From: Hordeum vulgare subsp. vulgare
Taxonomy: Eukaryota; Streptophyta; Magnoliopsida; Poales; Poaceae
DNA: 64,000 nucleotides
Reading direction: 5' to 3'
Assembly (NCBI RefSeq): GCF_904849725.1
Contig: NC_058521.1
Coordinates: 431,600,676 to 431,664,675, forward strand
Part shown: piece after piece, positions 49,241 to 58,941 of the stretch
How the letters are laid out: each line of letters starts with the position of its first letter
How positions within the stretch are numbered: position 1 is the first letter of the stretch
Program-made: the position numbers and the translations under genes
Notes under the pieces: generated by a model
What the model was told of the DNA's origin: nothing
Database searches by the model: none
The model's input: the letters and a program-made list of their open reading frames with translations, nothing else

Positions 49241-49954
49241 CTAAAAACTAAAAACTAGTCTAATTGTACTCTCGAGGTAGATGACGCCCGGCCCCTTCAC
49301 CGTGCCGTCCCGGCCCACGCCGTTCTCGTCGTCGGAACTGTTGGCGAGGTTGCCCCAGTCGATGTCGTCGTTGCTGTCCCCGACGACAGGCTGCGGGTTC
49401 GCCGCCAACGCCGCTGCCGCCTGGATCGCCGCCGCGATTTCCGCCTCCTCCCTCGCCACCGCGGCCGCCGTCGCCTGAGAGGCTCGCAGGGCGACGAGCA
49501 GCCCCGGCGAATCGTCGGGGTCGCCGTCCTCGTGGAGGACGAACTGCTCTAGCAGGAGTTCGAACTCCGGCAGGGCCGCCGGTAGGGGGTGGGGGATTGG
49601 CGGCTGACGCCTCGGGCGGTGCTGGATGCCGCCGGGGTTGCCCGCCTTCGCCGACGGGCGCCGGTGCTGGGCGATGACGTTGTTGTAGCTCTTGCCGTCC
49701 CAGAAAGCGTGCCGGCCACGGACGTTATAACGGCCGTCGCGATGGTTCCGGAGCTCCTCCGCCGTCGCGGGAGGGCCCATCGTCGCGAAGCCGTCCTTAC
49801 TCACCTTCCACGGCTTAACGAGCCGGCAACCCGGAGGGACGAGGAGCTCATAGCGGTGGAGCTCCTCCGTCACCGGCGTGTCAAGCCTGAGAGTCCAGTT
49901 ACTCTCCGGGGCACCACTCGCATCGGAACTGCTGCCGGCAGCGTAGTGAGCCAT
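49241..49954 (-). CDS. candidate gene of unknown function, 237 codons
   Basis: A GC-rich frame on the minus strand. I choose the ATG at 49954 (ACGATGGCT context) because a TATA box lies 99 bp upstream at 50053-50060; the longer frame from 50161 would start upstream of that TATA box. The N-terminal half contains VTEELHRYELLVPPGCRLVK, KVSKDGFATMGPPATAEELR and YNVRGRHAFWDGKSYNNVIA. The rest has a basic/proline stretch, an alanine-rich helix (REEAEIAAAIQAAAALA) and an acidic tail (DSNDDIDWGNL, NSSDDE). I do not recognise the family and see no signal peptide, membrane segment or catalytic motif. It may be a small host gene or a frame carried by another, unrecognised transposon. Its upstream region is interrupted by a CACTA element. 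Confidence 0.5.
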   Translation of the reverse strand: MAHYAAGSSSDASGAPESNWTLRLDTPVTEELHRYELLVPPGCRLVKPWKVSKDGFATMGPPATAEELRNHRDGRYNVRGRHAFWDGKSYNNVIAQHRRPSAKAGNPGGIQHRPRRQPPIPHPLPAALPEFELLLEQFVLHEDGDPDDSPGLLVALRASQATAAAVAREEAEIAAAIQAAAALAANPQPVVGDSNDDIDWGNLANSSDDENGVGRDGTVKGPGVIYLESTIRLVFSF

Positions 49955-50052
49955 CGTCGGGCCTAGAGGGTCGAGAGGAGCAGTGGGGCGATGGGGGCAG
50001 AGGATACGAGAAGAGAGCGACAAGTGTGGTCGACGTGCCGCGGGGCGTCGGC

Positions 50053-50060
50053 TATATATA
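50053..50060 (-). promoter_or_regulatory. TATA box of the candidate gene
   Basis: TATATATA, symmetric, in the minus-strand context GGGCTATATATAGCCGACG. Placed 99 bp before the ATG at 49954, leaving room for a leader of about 70 bases. Confidence 0.5.
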
Positions 50061-50173
50061 GCCCACGGGGGGGAGGGGAGGCAACGGGGTAGTTGGGCGG
50101 CGTTACTCCCCAGGAGTAGATGTGTGGCCTCGAGGGTGCGGCGGACCGGTGGTCCATACACTACAGGAATCAG

Positions 50174-50670
50174 CTTCTTTGCCGTCTGCCATCACAGACG
50201 GCAAAGAGTAAATCCCGGACGGCAAAGAGAATATCAGAGACGGCAATGAATCTCACGGCCGGCAAAATTTCTGCGTCCGCCTACGACGGCATCGTACCTT
50301 CTTTGCCGTCTGTCTCCCCAAAGCGAACGCAAAGCTCTTTGCCGTCCGTTTTTCATAGGAGCAGTCGGCAAAGTGATCGAGACGGCAGCCGACAGGCGTT
50401 GCCTCCGTTAGGGGCTAACGGAGGCTTTGCCGTCTGCCTCCCCCTCTTCTTTGTCGTCTGCCTCCCCCCCTCTTTTTTGTCGTCTGCCTCCTCCTCCCCC
50501 CCTCCACTTTTTGTCGTCTGCCTACCCCTCCCCCCCTCCTTTGTGCCCTCCTCTTTGCCGTCTGCCCCCTGGAAGCAGACAGGAAAGATACTATATTGCC
50601 AGCTGCTACTGCCCAGGTTGCATAGCTGGGTGCCACGTGGCACCTTTGCAATCAGCTGGCTGACGGCAAA
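50174..50670. repeat. subterminal repeats, left (TTTGCCGTCTG / CAGACGGCAAAG)
   Basis: About a dozen copies of TTTGCCGTC or its reverse complement in this end, some degraded to TTTGTCGTC. Presumed binding sites for the element's own DNA-binding protein, as in En/Spm. Frames through this block (for example from 50120) are by-products of the repeat. Confidence 0.85.
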
Positions 50671-51059
50671 GAGCCTATATTGTCACATTTTTGTTTATTT
50701 TTTCTATTTCACAGCACATATACATATAATTCATAGCACATATATGATAAATAGGTCAAAACACATATATGATATACATATAAAGCTCATCAATGCCATT
50801 TGTTCATCAACGTACATCCCATATATCAAAAGAACCAACACATACAAAGTTTCATCCATATATACATACATATAGTTGCACATATATTGTTCATCCATAT
50901 ATACCTATACATATAGTTCCACATTGTTCATCAACTCAAATAAAAACGGAAACTAAAGCACTCCAATGCCAGCTTCCATGCATGTAGTACATCCAATCTA
51001 CAAAATGGGAATAAGAAAGTAAGAAGAAGAAGAATAACAACATATATATGACCAATAAG
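50671..51059. other. AT-rich spacer in the CACTA element, no gene seen
   Basis: CATATATA-rich sequence between the subterminal repeats and the purine/pyrimidine array. Confidence 0.6.
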
Positions 51060-53575
51060 CTAAATTGAAGAACAAAGAGAAGAAGAAAAAAGAGAACAAG
51101 GAGAAGAAAAACAAGAAGGAGGAGGAGGAGGAGGAGGGGAAGGGGAAGGAGAAGGAGAAAGAGGAGGAGGAGAAGAAGAAAAAAGAAGAGAATGAGAAGG
51201 AGAAGAAGGAGGAGAGAAGAAGAAGGAGAAGAAGGAGGGCTCCTTCTCCTTCTTCTCCTCCTTCTCCTTCTTCTCCTCTTCTTTTCCTCCTCCTCCTTAT
51301 TCTTCTCCTTCTCCTTCTCCTTCTCTCCTTCTCTTCTTCTTCTTCTTCTTCTTCCTTCTTTTCATTTCTCCTCTTCTCCTCTTCTTGGAGCAAAATTAGC
51401 TAACTATGTCTTTTTGGAGCTAAATGGGCTAATTATGTCATTATAGAGGAAAACAAGCTAAGTATATAATATTCATGAGCTAACAAAGGTTCTTATGCCA
51501 TTTTGAGCTTATAATGTCTTTTAGGAGCTAAATTGGCTAATTATATCATTGTTGGGGAAATTAAGGCAAGGAGAATATGAAAGAGGAGAAGAAAGAGGAG
51601 GAGGAGGAGAAGAAGAATAAATAAAGAAGAAGGAGGAGAAGGAGGAGGAGGAGGAGAAGGACTAGAAGGTCCTTGGCCTTCTCCTCCTGCTCCTCCTCCT
51701 CCTCCTCCTCCACCTCCTCCTTCTTCTCTTCTTCTTCTTCTTCTTTCTTTTCATTTTTCCTATTTCTTCTCCTCTTCTCCTCTTCTTGGAGCTAAATTAG
51801 CTAACTATGTATTTTTGGAGCTAAATGGGCTAATTAACCCATTTTAGAGGAAAACAAGCTAAGTATATAATATTAATGAGCTAACCAAGGTTCTTATGCC
51901 ATTTTGAGGTTATTATGGCATTTAGGAGCTAAATGGGCTAATTATGTCATTGTTGGGGAAATTAAGGCAAGGAGAATATGAAATAGGAGAATAAAGAGGA
52001 GGAGGAGAAGAAGAAGAAGAAATAAAGAAGAAGGAGGAGGAGGAGGAGGAGGAGAAGGACTAGAAGGTCCTTGGCCTTCTCCTCCTTCTCCTCCTCCTCC
52101 TCCTTCTCCTTCTTCTCTTCTTCTTCTTCTTGTTTCTTTTCATTTTTCCTATTTATTCTCCTCTTCTCCTCTTCTTGGAGCTAAATTAGCTAACTATGTC
52201 TTTTTGGAGCTAAATGGGCTAATTATCTCATTTTAGTGGAAAACAAGCTAAGTATATAATATTAATGAGCTAACCAAGGTTCTTATGCCATTTTGAGCTT
52301 ATTATGGCATTTTGGAGCTAAATGGACTAATTATGTCTTTTTGGGGGAATTAAGGCAAGGAGAATATGAAAGAGGAGAAGAAAGAGGGGGAGGAGGAGAA
52401 GAAGAAGAAATAAAGAAGAAGGAGGAGGAGGAGGAGGAGGAGGACTAGAAGGTCCTTGGGCTTCTCCTCCTTCTCCTCCTCCTCCTCCTCCTCCTTCTCC
52501 TTCTTCTCCTCCTCCTTCTTCTCCTTCTCCTTCTCTTCTCTTTCTCTTCTTCTTTTTGTTCTTCCATTTCATTTCTCCTCTTCTCCTCTTCTTGGAGCTA
52601 AATTAGCTAACTATGTCTTTTTGGAGCTAAATGGGCTAATTATCCCATTTTAGAGGAAAACAAGCTAAGTATATAATATCAATGAGATAACCAAGGATCT
52701 TATGCCATTTTGAGGTTATTATGGCATTTAGGAGCTAAATGGGCTAATTATGTCATTGTTGGGGAAATTAAGGCAAGGAGAATATGAAATAGGAGAAGAA
52801 AGAGGAGGAGGAGAATAAGAAGAAGAAATAAAGAAGAAGGAGGAGAACGACTAGAAGGTCCTTGGGCTTCTCCTCCTCCTCCTCCTCCTCCTTCTCCTTC
52901 TTCTCTTCTTCTTCTTCTTCTTTCTTTTCATTTTTCCTATTTCTTCTCCTCTTCTCCTCTTCTTGGAGCTAAATTATCTAACTATGTCTTTTTGGAGCTA
53001 AATGGGCTAATTATCTCATTTTAGAGGAAAACAAGCTAAGTATATAATATTAATGAGCTAACCAAGGTTCTTATGCCATTTTGAGGTTATTATGGCATTT
53101 TGGAGCTAAATGGGCTAATTATGTCATTTTTGGGGAAATTAAGGCAAGGAGAATATGAAATAGGAGAAGAAAGAGGAGTAGGAGGAGAAGAAGAAGAAAT
53201 AAAGAAGAAGGAGGAGAAGGAGGAGAAGGACTAGAAGGTCCTTGGCCTTCTCCTCCTCCTCCTCCTTCTCCTTCTTCTTCTCTTCTTCTTCTTCTTTCTT
53301 TTCATTTTTCCTATTTCTTCTCCTCTTCTTGGAGCTAAATTAGCTAACTATGTCTTTTGGAGCTAAATGGGCTAATTATCTCATTTTAGAGGAAAACAAG
53401 CTAAGAATATAATATTAATGAGCTAACCAAGGTTCTTATGCCATTTTGAGCTTATTATGGCATTTTGGAGCTAAATGGGCTAATTATGTCTTTTTGTAGC
53501 TAAATGGGCTAACTATGTCATTGTTGGGGAAATTAAGGCAAGGAGAATATGAAAGAGGAGAGGAGAAACCTACCA
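51060..53575. repeat. tandem array, unit about 390 bp, each with a purine/pyrimidine hairpin
   Basis: The anchor ACTAGAAGGTCCTTGG recurs near 51661, 52059, 52444, 52850 and 53230, spacing about 381-405 bp, with a diverged first unit around 51240. Each unit has three parts. A GGA/GAA-rich purine arm runs into the anchor and then into a TCC/TTC-rich pyrimidine arm, so the arms can pair as a long hairpin. An AT-rich half follows, with GGAGCTAAATGGGCTAATTA, AAACAAGCTAAGTATATAAT and TTCTTATGCCATTTTGAG. It lies just 3' of the transposase. Long Glu/Lys- or Ser/Leu-only frames across it are repeat artefacts. Confidence 0.88.
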
Positions 53576-53601
53576 TAGTGGTCATCAAGGAGGAGAAATA
53601 C

Positions 53602-56331
53602 CTAGAGAAGGGTCATGCGATGCCGCTCGGGATAGCCACCTCCTGTCTTTGACAGAAGCTCATACTCTTCGACGGAATCATTTTCGATCACCGCTCCATC
53701 CGAGAATTTGGCGACATGACGGCTGTTTGAAATATCCGGGAATAAGAGAGGTTCAAATGAATTAGAAGTTACGGGAAAATGTGCCGAGAACTCACTTGAT
53801 GTACGGCCGCACTTCTGTTAGGTTGTTGAAGATATACAACGAAATGTTCCGCCATTCTTCGACATCCAATGTTATTGGTTTCGAAGCACCGGCTGGTGCG
53901 AGCTTCCCTTTGAATAGGCTGAGGTTGGACCCACCTTTTTTAGGGCCTGCATCATTGTGCCGAGGCTTCGGATTATGCAAATGATGATTTTTGGCTTCGT
54001 AGTGTGCTGTCACAAAGTTTGCCACCTCCTTAGTAATAAATGCCTCAGCCATCGATGCTTTAATTCTACGCTTATTTTTACATTTAGCTCGAAGAGTCTT
54101 CTGCATCCTCTCAGTTGCATAGCACCAACGATCTTGCACGGGCCCACCCAATCTTGCCTCCGTCGGTAGATGTAAAATCAAATGCTGCATTGGATTAAAG
54201 AAGCCCGGTGGAAAGATCTTCTCTAACTTGCACAACAACTCCGGTGCAAACTCCTCCATGTCTTCTACCACGCGAGGCGACAATTCTTTCGCACAAAGAA
54301 CACGGAAGAAATAGCTCAGCTCCGCCAGTACTAGCCATTCATCCTCAGGAATAAAGCCACGTAACATCACTGGCATTACCCGCTCTAGCCATATGTGCCA
54401 ATCATGACTCTTGAGACCAAAGATTTTTCATTTTTCAAGACTCGCTCCCCTCTTTAGATTCACCGCATACCCATCGGGGAACATCAAGTGCATTTTGACC
54501 CACAAGATAATTTCCCTTATAGCTGGCCTTCCAAGATTGAACCAGGCCTTTGGCTTCAACCACTTCTGCTTTCCTTTGCCTTCTCGCATGTTTTGTAACG
54601 GTCTATGACATAGTGTCTCTTGATCGACTCTAGCCTTAGTATTATCCTTTGTCTTCCCATCTATGTCGAACAATGTACCAAAAATAGCCTCTCCGATATT
54701 CTTTTCTGTGTGCATCATGTCGATATTGTGTGGAAGAAGGAGGTCTTTGAAGTAAGGCAGATCCCAGAAGCATGGCTTGTGAGTCCAGGCGTGTTTTGAA
54801 TTATACCCCTTGAAATACCCTGGACGCTCTGGATCAGGTTCGAGGGCGTTTAACTCATCCAGGATCTGTTGGCCTGTGAACGCAGGTCGTGCCAAGTTTT
54901 TGACAACTTGACCTTTGGTAAAGTTCTTCTTGTCTTTTCTGAACTGATGGTCGGAATCCAGGAACTGTCTATGCAAGTCAAAGCAAGAAACCAATGAAAC
55001 TGAAGAGCTGCCTTGCATTGGGGACACGGAACCTTCCATGCACACACCATCCAGAGAATAGCGCATACGCTGGCAAGTCATGCATAGAGTACATGTACCA
55101 CACATGCATTTTTGAAGTTTTCTTTTCTAGCGGCATCGTATGTCCTGACCCCATTATCCCAATCTTCTTCCAATTCATCCTTAAGCGGTTGCAGGTACAC
55201 ATTCATATTCTTCCCCGGATAATTTTGCACTAGAATTATCAACGTCAGAGATATGTTCTTTCTTTGCATAATCTGCCCGGGGGGGGGGGAGATTGAGTGG
55301 AATGACAAATACAGGCCAACAACTGTATTGGGTTGCCGTCATGCCGAAGGGATTAAAACCATCCGTGGCGGCGCGGACTCGAGGATTCTTGGATCTGCCG
55401 CTTTATCCTGATGCAATCCATCAAAATGTTTACACGCTTCCCCATCCGATGTGTGTACCATCATCTTATTCCAATCCGCATCTAGTTCGGTTCTTTTGCC
55501 CAATTTGTGCCATGTCATCTGTCTGGCTGTCTCTTCCACCATGAAAAGACGTTGAAGTCTTGGTACGATTGGCATATACTTAAGAACACTAACTGCGATT
55601 TTGGTCTGTCTCTTCTCACCCATACCGTTGTCTACCACAAGATACCTGCAAGACTCGCAATTGGGACAATAGTCCAAGTGTGCATACTCCTTCCTAAATA
55701 AGACACATGCTTTCTCACATGCATCTATCTTCTCACAGGGCATCTTAAGTACACGAAGTATTTTGTCCGACTGGTACAGGTTTGCAGGCATGACATGGCC
55801 TTTGGATAGGAAGCGTCCAAATAGTGTCATCATCGCGTCGTAGCATTCTCTTCGCAAGATGAACTGAGCCTTCAGAGCCATTACTTGTGCAATTGCATCC
55901 AGCTGACAGAGCTTAGTGTGCTCATGGAGAGGACGTTTTGAAGACTCCAACATTTCATAAAAGGCCTTTGCAGATTCCTCCATCTCATCTTCCGAATCCC
56001 GAGCATCATCAAAGTCTTGCACCATGTCTTCGATCCCGGTACCATGCTCGTCCGTGTGACGACGGACCACCTCAGCTCTTGTGCGTTGTATAGACTCACC
56101 ATGAAATGTCCACACCGTATAATTAGGCTTAAAACCCCTCCTCTGCAGGTGTTTAATCATTACAGCCTCCGTCGTCTTTTTATAGTTGTCGCATCTAGGA
56201 CAGGGGCAATAGTTTCTTTCCTGGCCATTTGCGAATGCGGCTTTCACAAATTCCTTTGTTTTTACAAACCATTCTTTCGTCATCTCTTTCTGACTAGGGT
56301 GACCGGTATACATCCACGCACGATCACTCAT
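53602..56331 (-). pseudogene. TNP2-like transposase with one visible intron, frameshifted
   Basis: The start is ATG 56331 (MSDRAWMYTGHP). The transposase-associated domain (CPCPRC, HLQRRGFKPNYTVWTFHGES) is followed by an acidic region, then the TNP2 core (QSDKILRVLKMPCEKIDACE, YCPNCESCRY, NMNVYLQPLKDELEEDW, SKHAWTHKPCFWDLPYFKDL). The DUF4218 region is at 54376-53797 (GFIPEDEWLVLAELSYFFR, FFNPMQHLILHLPTEARLGG). A splice donor GTGAGT at 53795 and acceptor ACAG ending at 53723 join YI to NRHVAKFSDGAVIENDSVEE and a stop at 53602-53604. Breaks: a one-base loss near 55385, a G-homopolymer slip near 55279-55288, another change near 55105-55140, and one near 54425. The intron and most motifs are intact, so decay is moderate compared with the CACTA at 1-4507. 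Confidence 0.87.
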
Positions 56332-56468
56332 CTTGCGTAGCTACTAAAAACAGAATAAATATATTTATAAATAATTTAGCATTTATATTTATCGGTTAAT
56401 CAGGTTCGCCATTTTTATTACGTCCACGCAACCTACACGCTAATAGATAAAGATAGGTCCTAATCCCA

Positions 56469-56684
56469 CCCGAGTATGTGTAGATTGGGTTCGTTTTCCC
56501 ATGCTCTGCTCTGGATCCAACGCAAAATTTCGGCAGCACCTCCCCGGTGTTCTCCTGATACACGTCTCCGCAATAAACAGAGAGGATGTGCATCCGGAGA
56601 ACAACAGGGAGGCACTGACGAAATTCCGCATCGGATCCAGAGCACAGCATACGGGAAAACGAACCCAATCTACACATACTCGGG
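56469..56684. repeat. 216-bp imperfect foldback (inverted repeat)
   Basis: The left arm starting CCCGAGTATGTGTAGATTGG and the right arm ending CCAATCTACACATACTCGGG pair over about 95-100 bp with scattered mismatches, leaving a loop of about 15 bp (AATAAACAGAGAGG region, about 56570-56585). It lies 5' of the transposase start. The short frames at 56396-56803 are mirror images produced by the inverted repeat. It may be a small MITE-like insertion or an arrangement specific to this element; I see no clear target duplication. Confidence 0.8.
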
Positions 56685-57119
56685 TTGTCTATGGATAATG
56701 TTGGACAATTCGAAAGGATGGCGGTTATAAATATGCAAAGACATGCATATTTATAGATGTCGCTCTTTTGAACGAGAGACGCATACTGGTCACACATACT
56801 CATAAATTAATGTAATTACCTAAATCTAGAAAGTTTCATCTGGAAACCGAGCCACAGTAAATGAAGGGGCGGGGAGGAGATGAAATTTGTATTGACCCAC
56901 GAATATAGGAGCGGAGCTCGTACAACGCACGGGCAGGTCTTCGCAGAGTAGACCTCACAGCGACGAGACAACTATCACATGTAAATCCACCCGAGCAACA
57001 CAAATATTCTAATTATGTCATTTTAGAGGAAAACAATTTAAGAATATAATATTCATGAGCTAACCAAGGTTTTTATGCCATTTTGTAGCTAAATGGGCTA
57101 ATTATCTCATTGTTGGGGA
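56685..57119. other. CACTA interior, no gene seen
   Basis: Mixed sequence, then a partial copy of the AT-rich half of the 390-bp array unit (about 57005-57120: GAGCTAACCAAGG, GCTAAATGGGCTAATTAT). The array family therefore exists on both sides of the transposase. Confidence 0.6.
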
Positions 57120-57920
57120 AAATAAGGTTAGTAGAATAAAATAGAGGAGAAGAAAAAGGAGGAGGAGAAGAGGAAGAAGAAATCAAGAAGAAGGAGAAGG
57201 AGGAGGAGGAGAAGAAGGAGGAGGAGAAGGTATTCTTCTTCTCTTCTTCTTCTCTTCTTCTTTTCTTCTTCTCCTTCTTATTTTTGTCTCCTCCTCCTCC
57301 TCCTCTTCTTCTTCTTCTTCTTCTTCTTCTTCTTCTTCTCCTCCTCCTCTTCTGCTCTTCTCCTCCTCCTCCTCTTCTTCTTCTTCTTCCTATTCTTTCT
57401 ATTAAGAAAACTAACTAACTAACCTAACTAACCAAGCTAACTAAACCTATCGCTAAACCTAGATAGCACTAAACAGCAAAAAAAAGAATCTACCACTAAG
57501 TAACTAAAAAAGAATCTAGCTACCACTAAATACCAAACAATAAAAAATCAACTTCTTCTTCTTTTTTCTCTTCTTCTCGTTCTTATTTTTTTCTTATTCT
57601 CTTATTCTCTTCTTCTTTACTTCTTCTCCTTCTTATTTTTTTTCTTCTCTTCTTCTTCTTCTTCTTCTTCTCCTTGTTATTTTTTCTTCTCCTCTTCTTC
57701 TTCTTCTTCTTCTTTTTCTTCTCCTCCTCCTCCTCCTCCTACTCCTCTTCTTCTTCTCCTCTTCTCGTCCTCCTCCTCCTCCTCTTCTCCTCTTCTCCTC
57801 CTCCACCTAACTAACCAAGCTAACTAACTAACCTAACTAAAACTACTAACCTAACTAAATCTACCACTAAAACTACTAACAATAATCTAGCTACCATTAA
57901 TTAACAAAACTAAACTAAAT
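57120..57920. repeat. simple repeats: GGA/GAA, CTT/CTC and CTAA-type runs
   Basis: A purine stretch (57135-57230) and long pyrimidine stretches (57235-57395, 57550-57805) alternate with AACTAACCTAACTAA-type runs (57405-57530, 57808-57910). The CTAACTAAC runs are not telomeric (plant telomere is CCCTAAA). No coding sequence. Confidence 0.8.
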
Positions 57921-57949
57921 ATGTAAATTAGCAAAAAAAGAAAAAAAAT

Positions 57950-58300
57950 GACTCACCGGAGGGGGGGGGCGGGGAGGAGGAGGGTGCGGCGGTGGAGGAG
58001 ACGGCGGTAGTGGCGGAGGGGGTGGTGGTGGAGAAGGGGCGAGCTCCAACGGCGGTGGTGGAGGAGGAAGGGGCGTGGTGGAGGAGGGGGCGCAGGTAGG
58101 AGGGGGCGCAGGGAGGCCGGAGGAGGAGGGGGCGGCAGCGCAGGGAGGCCGGAGGCCGGAGGAGGGAGGAGGAGGGGCACAGGAAGGCCGGAGGAGGAGG
58201 GGGCGCAGGGAGGCCGGAGGAGGAGGGGGCGCAGGGAGGCCGGAGGAGGAGGGGCGGCAGCGTAGGGAGGCGGAGGAGGACGCGGCGGCGGTGGTGGTGT
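57950..58300. repeat. GC-rich minisatellite (GGAGGCCGGAGGAGGAGG)
   Basis: A unit close to GCAGGGAGGCCGGAGGAGGAGG repeats several times with variants, densest at about 58100-58260. Proline-rich minus-strand and glycine/glutamate-rich plus-strand frames across it are by-products. Confidence 0.75.
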
Positions 58301-58384
58301 CGGGGGTGAGAAAGAGGGGTGTCGGGGTGGCCGTTAGGGGTGAGAGAGAGGCGCGTGGGGGTGGGGCTAACGGCCGTTGGGGGG

Positions 58385-58669
58385 CACCCTCTTTGCCGTC
58401 TACCTCCCGACGGCACAGAGGAGAAAAGCGAACGGCAAAGAGAGAGGCCGTTATGGGGGGGAGGGGCTACGGGGTGGGCCACCCATGCTCTTCGCCGTCT
58501 GCCTGAATGCTCTTTGTCGTGAGCTGGCAGACGGCAAAGAGCTGGCTGATGGCAAATAGTATCTTTGCCATCAGCCTGGTCTTTGCCGTATGGTTTTTGG
58601 TAGCTGATGGCAAAGAGGGTCTTTGCCATCAGCCAGCAGACGGCAAAGAAGCAGCAGATGGCAAAACCT
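58385..58669. repeat. subterminal repeats, right (TTTGCCGTC / GACGGCAAAG)
   Basis: At least ten copies of TTTGCC(G/A)TC or the reverse complement lie just inside the right terminus, several mutated to TTTGCCATC. Confidence 0.83.
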
Positions 58670-58687
58670 CTGATTTCAGTACTAATA

Positions 58688-58941
58688 GGCAGTGTCGCCT
58701 CAGGAGGCGGCGAACTGACGATGCAGCGCGCGATTAATGGCGGCGGCCTTAGGAACCGACGGGTAAATCCGGAACCAGCGCGACCGCGGTCAGGCCGACG
58801 TGGAGACGCCACATCACGCTGGTGGACGCGGATACGACGCATATCCCCCCGGTACCTGTACGTCGACCGTCCGTCCGCTAGCGCCCGTGGGGCTGACGTG
58901 CGTACGTCGGAGCGGGGAAAAGACCATCCTATCCTTTTTTT
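58688..58941. other. GC-rich flank, likely the displaced upstream region of the candidate gene
   Basis: With the CACTA element removed, this joins 50155 directly and would be the region beyond about 200 bp upstream of the ATG at 49954. It contains no frame I support. The 5'-truncated LINE begins near its right edge. Confidence 0.45.

Larger units (their letters stand above)
50159..58684 (-). mobile_element. CACTA DNA transposon, complete with both ends, 8.5 kb
   Basis: The left end reads CACTACAGGAATCAG (50159-50173). The right end reads CTGATTTCAGTACTA (58670-58684), its inverted mate with four mismatches. ATA flanks both sides (50156-50158 and 58685-58687), the 3-bp duplication expected for CACTA. 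Subterminal TTTGCCGTC repeats lie inside each end. The transposase is on the minus strand. Most other sequence is purine/pyrimidine simple repeat and tandem arrays. The four mismatches in the right terminus and the transposase frameshifts indicate an old, immobile copy unless helped in trans. Confidence 0.9.

Noticed and set aside
50120..50875. 251-codon plus-strand frame over the CACTA left end
   Set aside because: Crosses the transposon boundary and consists of subterminal repeats and pyrimidine runs.
50998..52653. Glu/Lys/Arg-only and Ser/Leu/Phe-only frames
   Set aside because: Direct translation of GGA/GAA and TCC/TTC simple repeats.
51060..53575. Possible CRISPR-like array (regular repeats and spacers)
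   Set aside because: Units are about 390 bp and similar throughout, inside a plant CACTA transposon; no short repeats with unique spacers and no cas genes.
57405..57910. CTAACTAAC runs resembling telomere repeat
   Set aside because: The unit is CTAA with irregular CCTAAC, not CCCTAAA; no interstitial telomere array.
57928..58842. 304-codon Pro-rich minus-strand frame
   Set aside because: Spans the minisatellite, the subterminal repeats and the right CACTA terminus into flanking DNA, so it is not a single biological unit.
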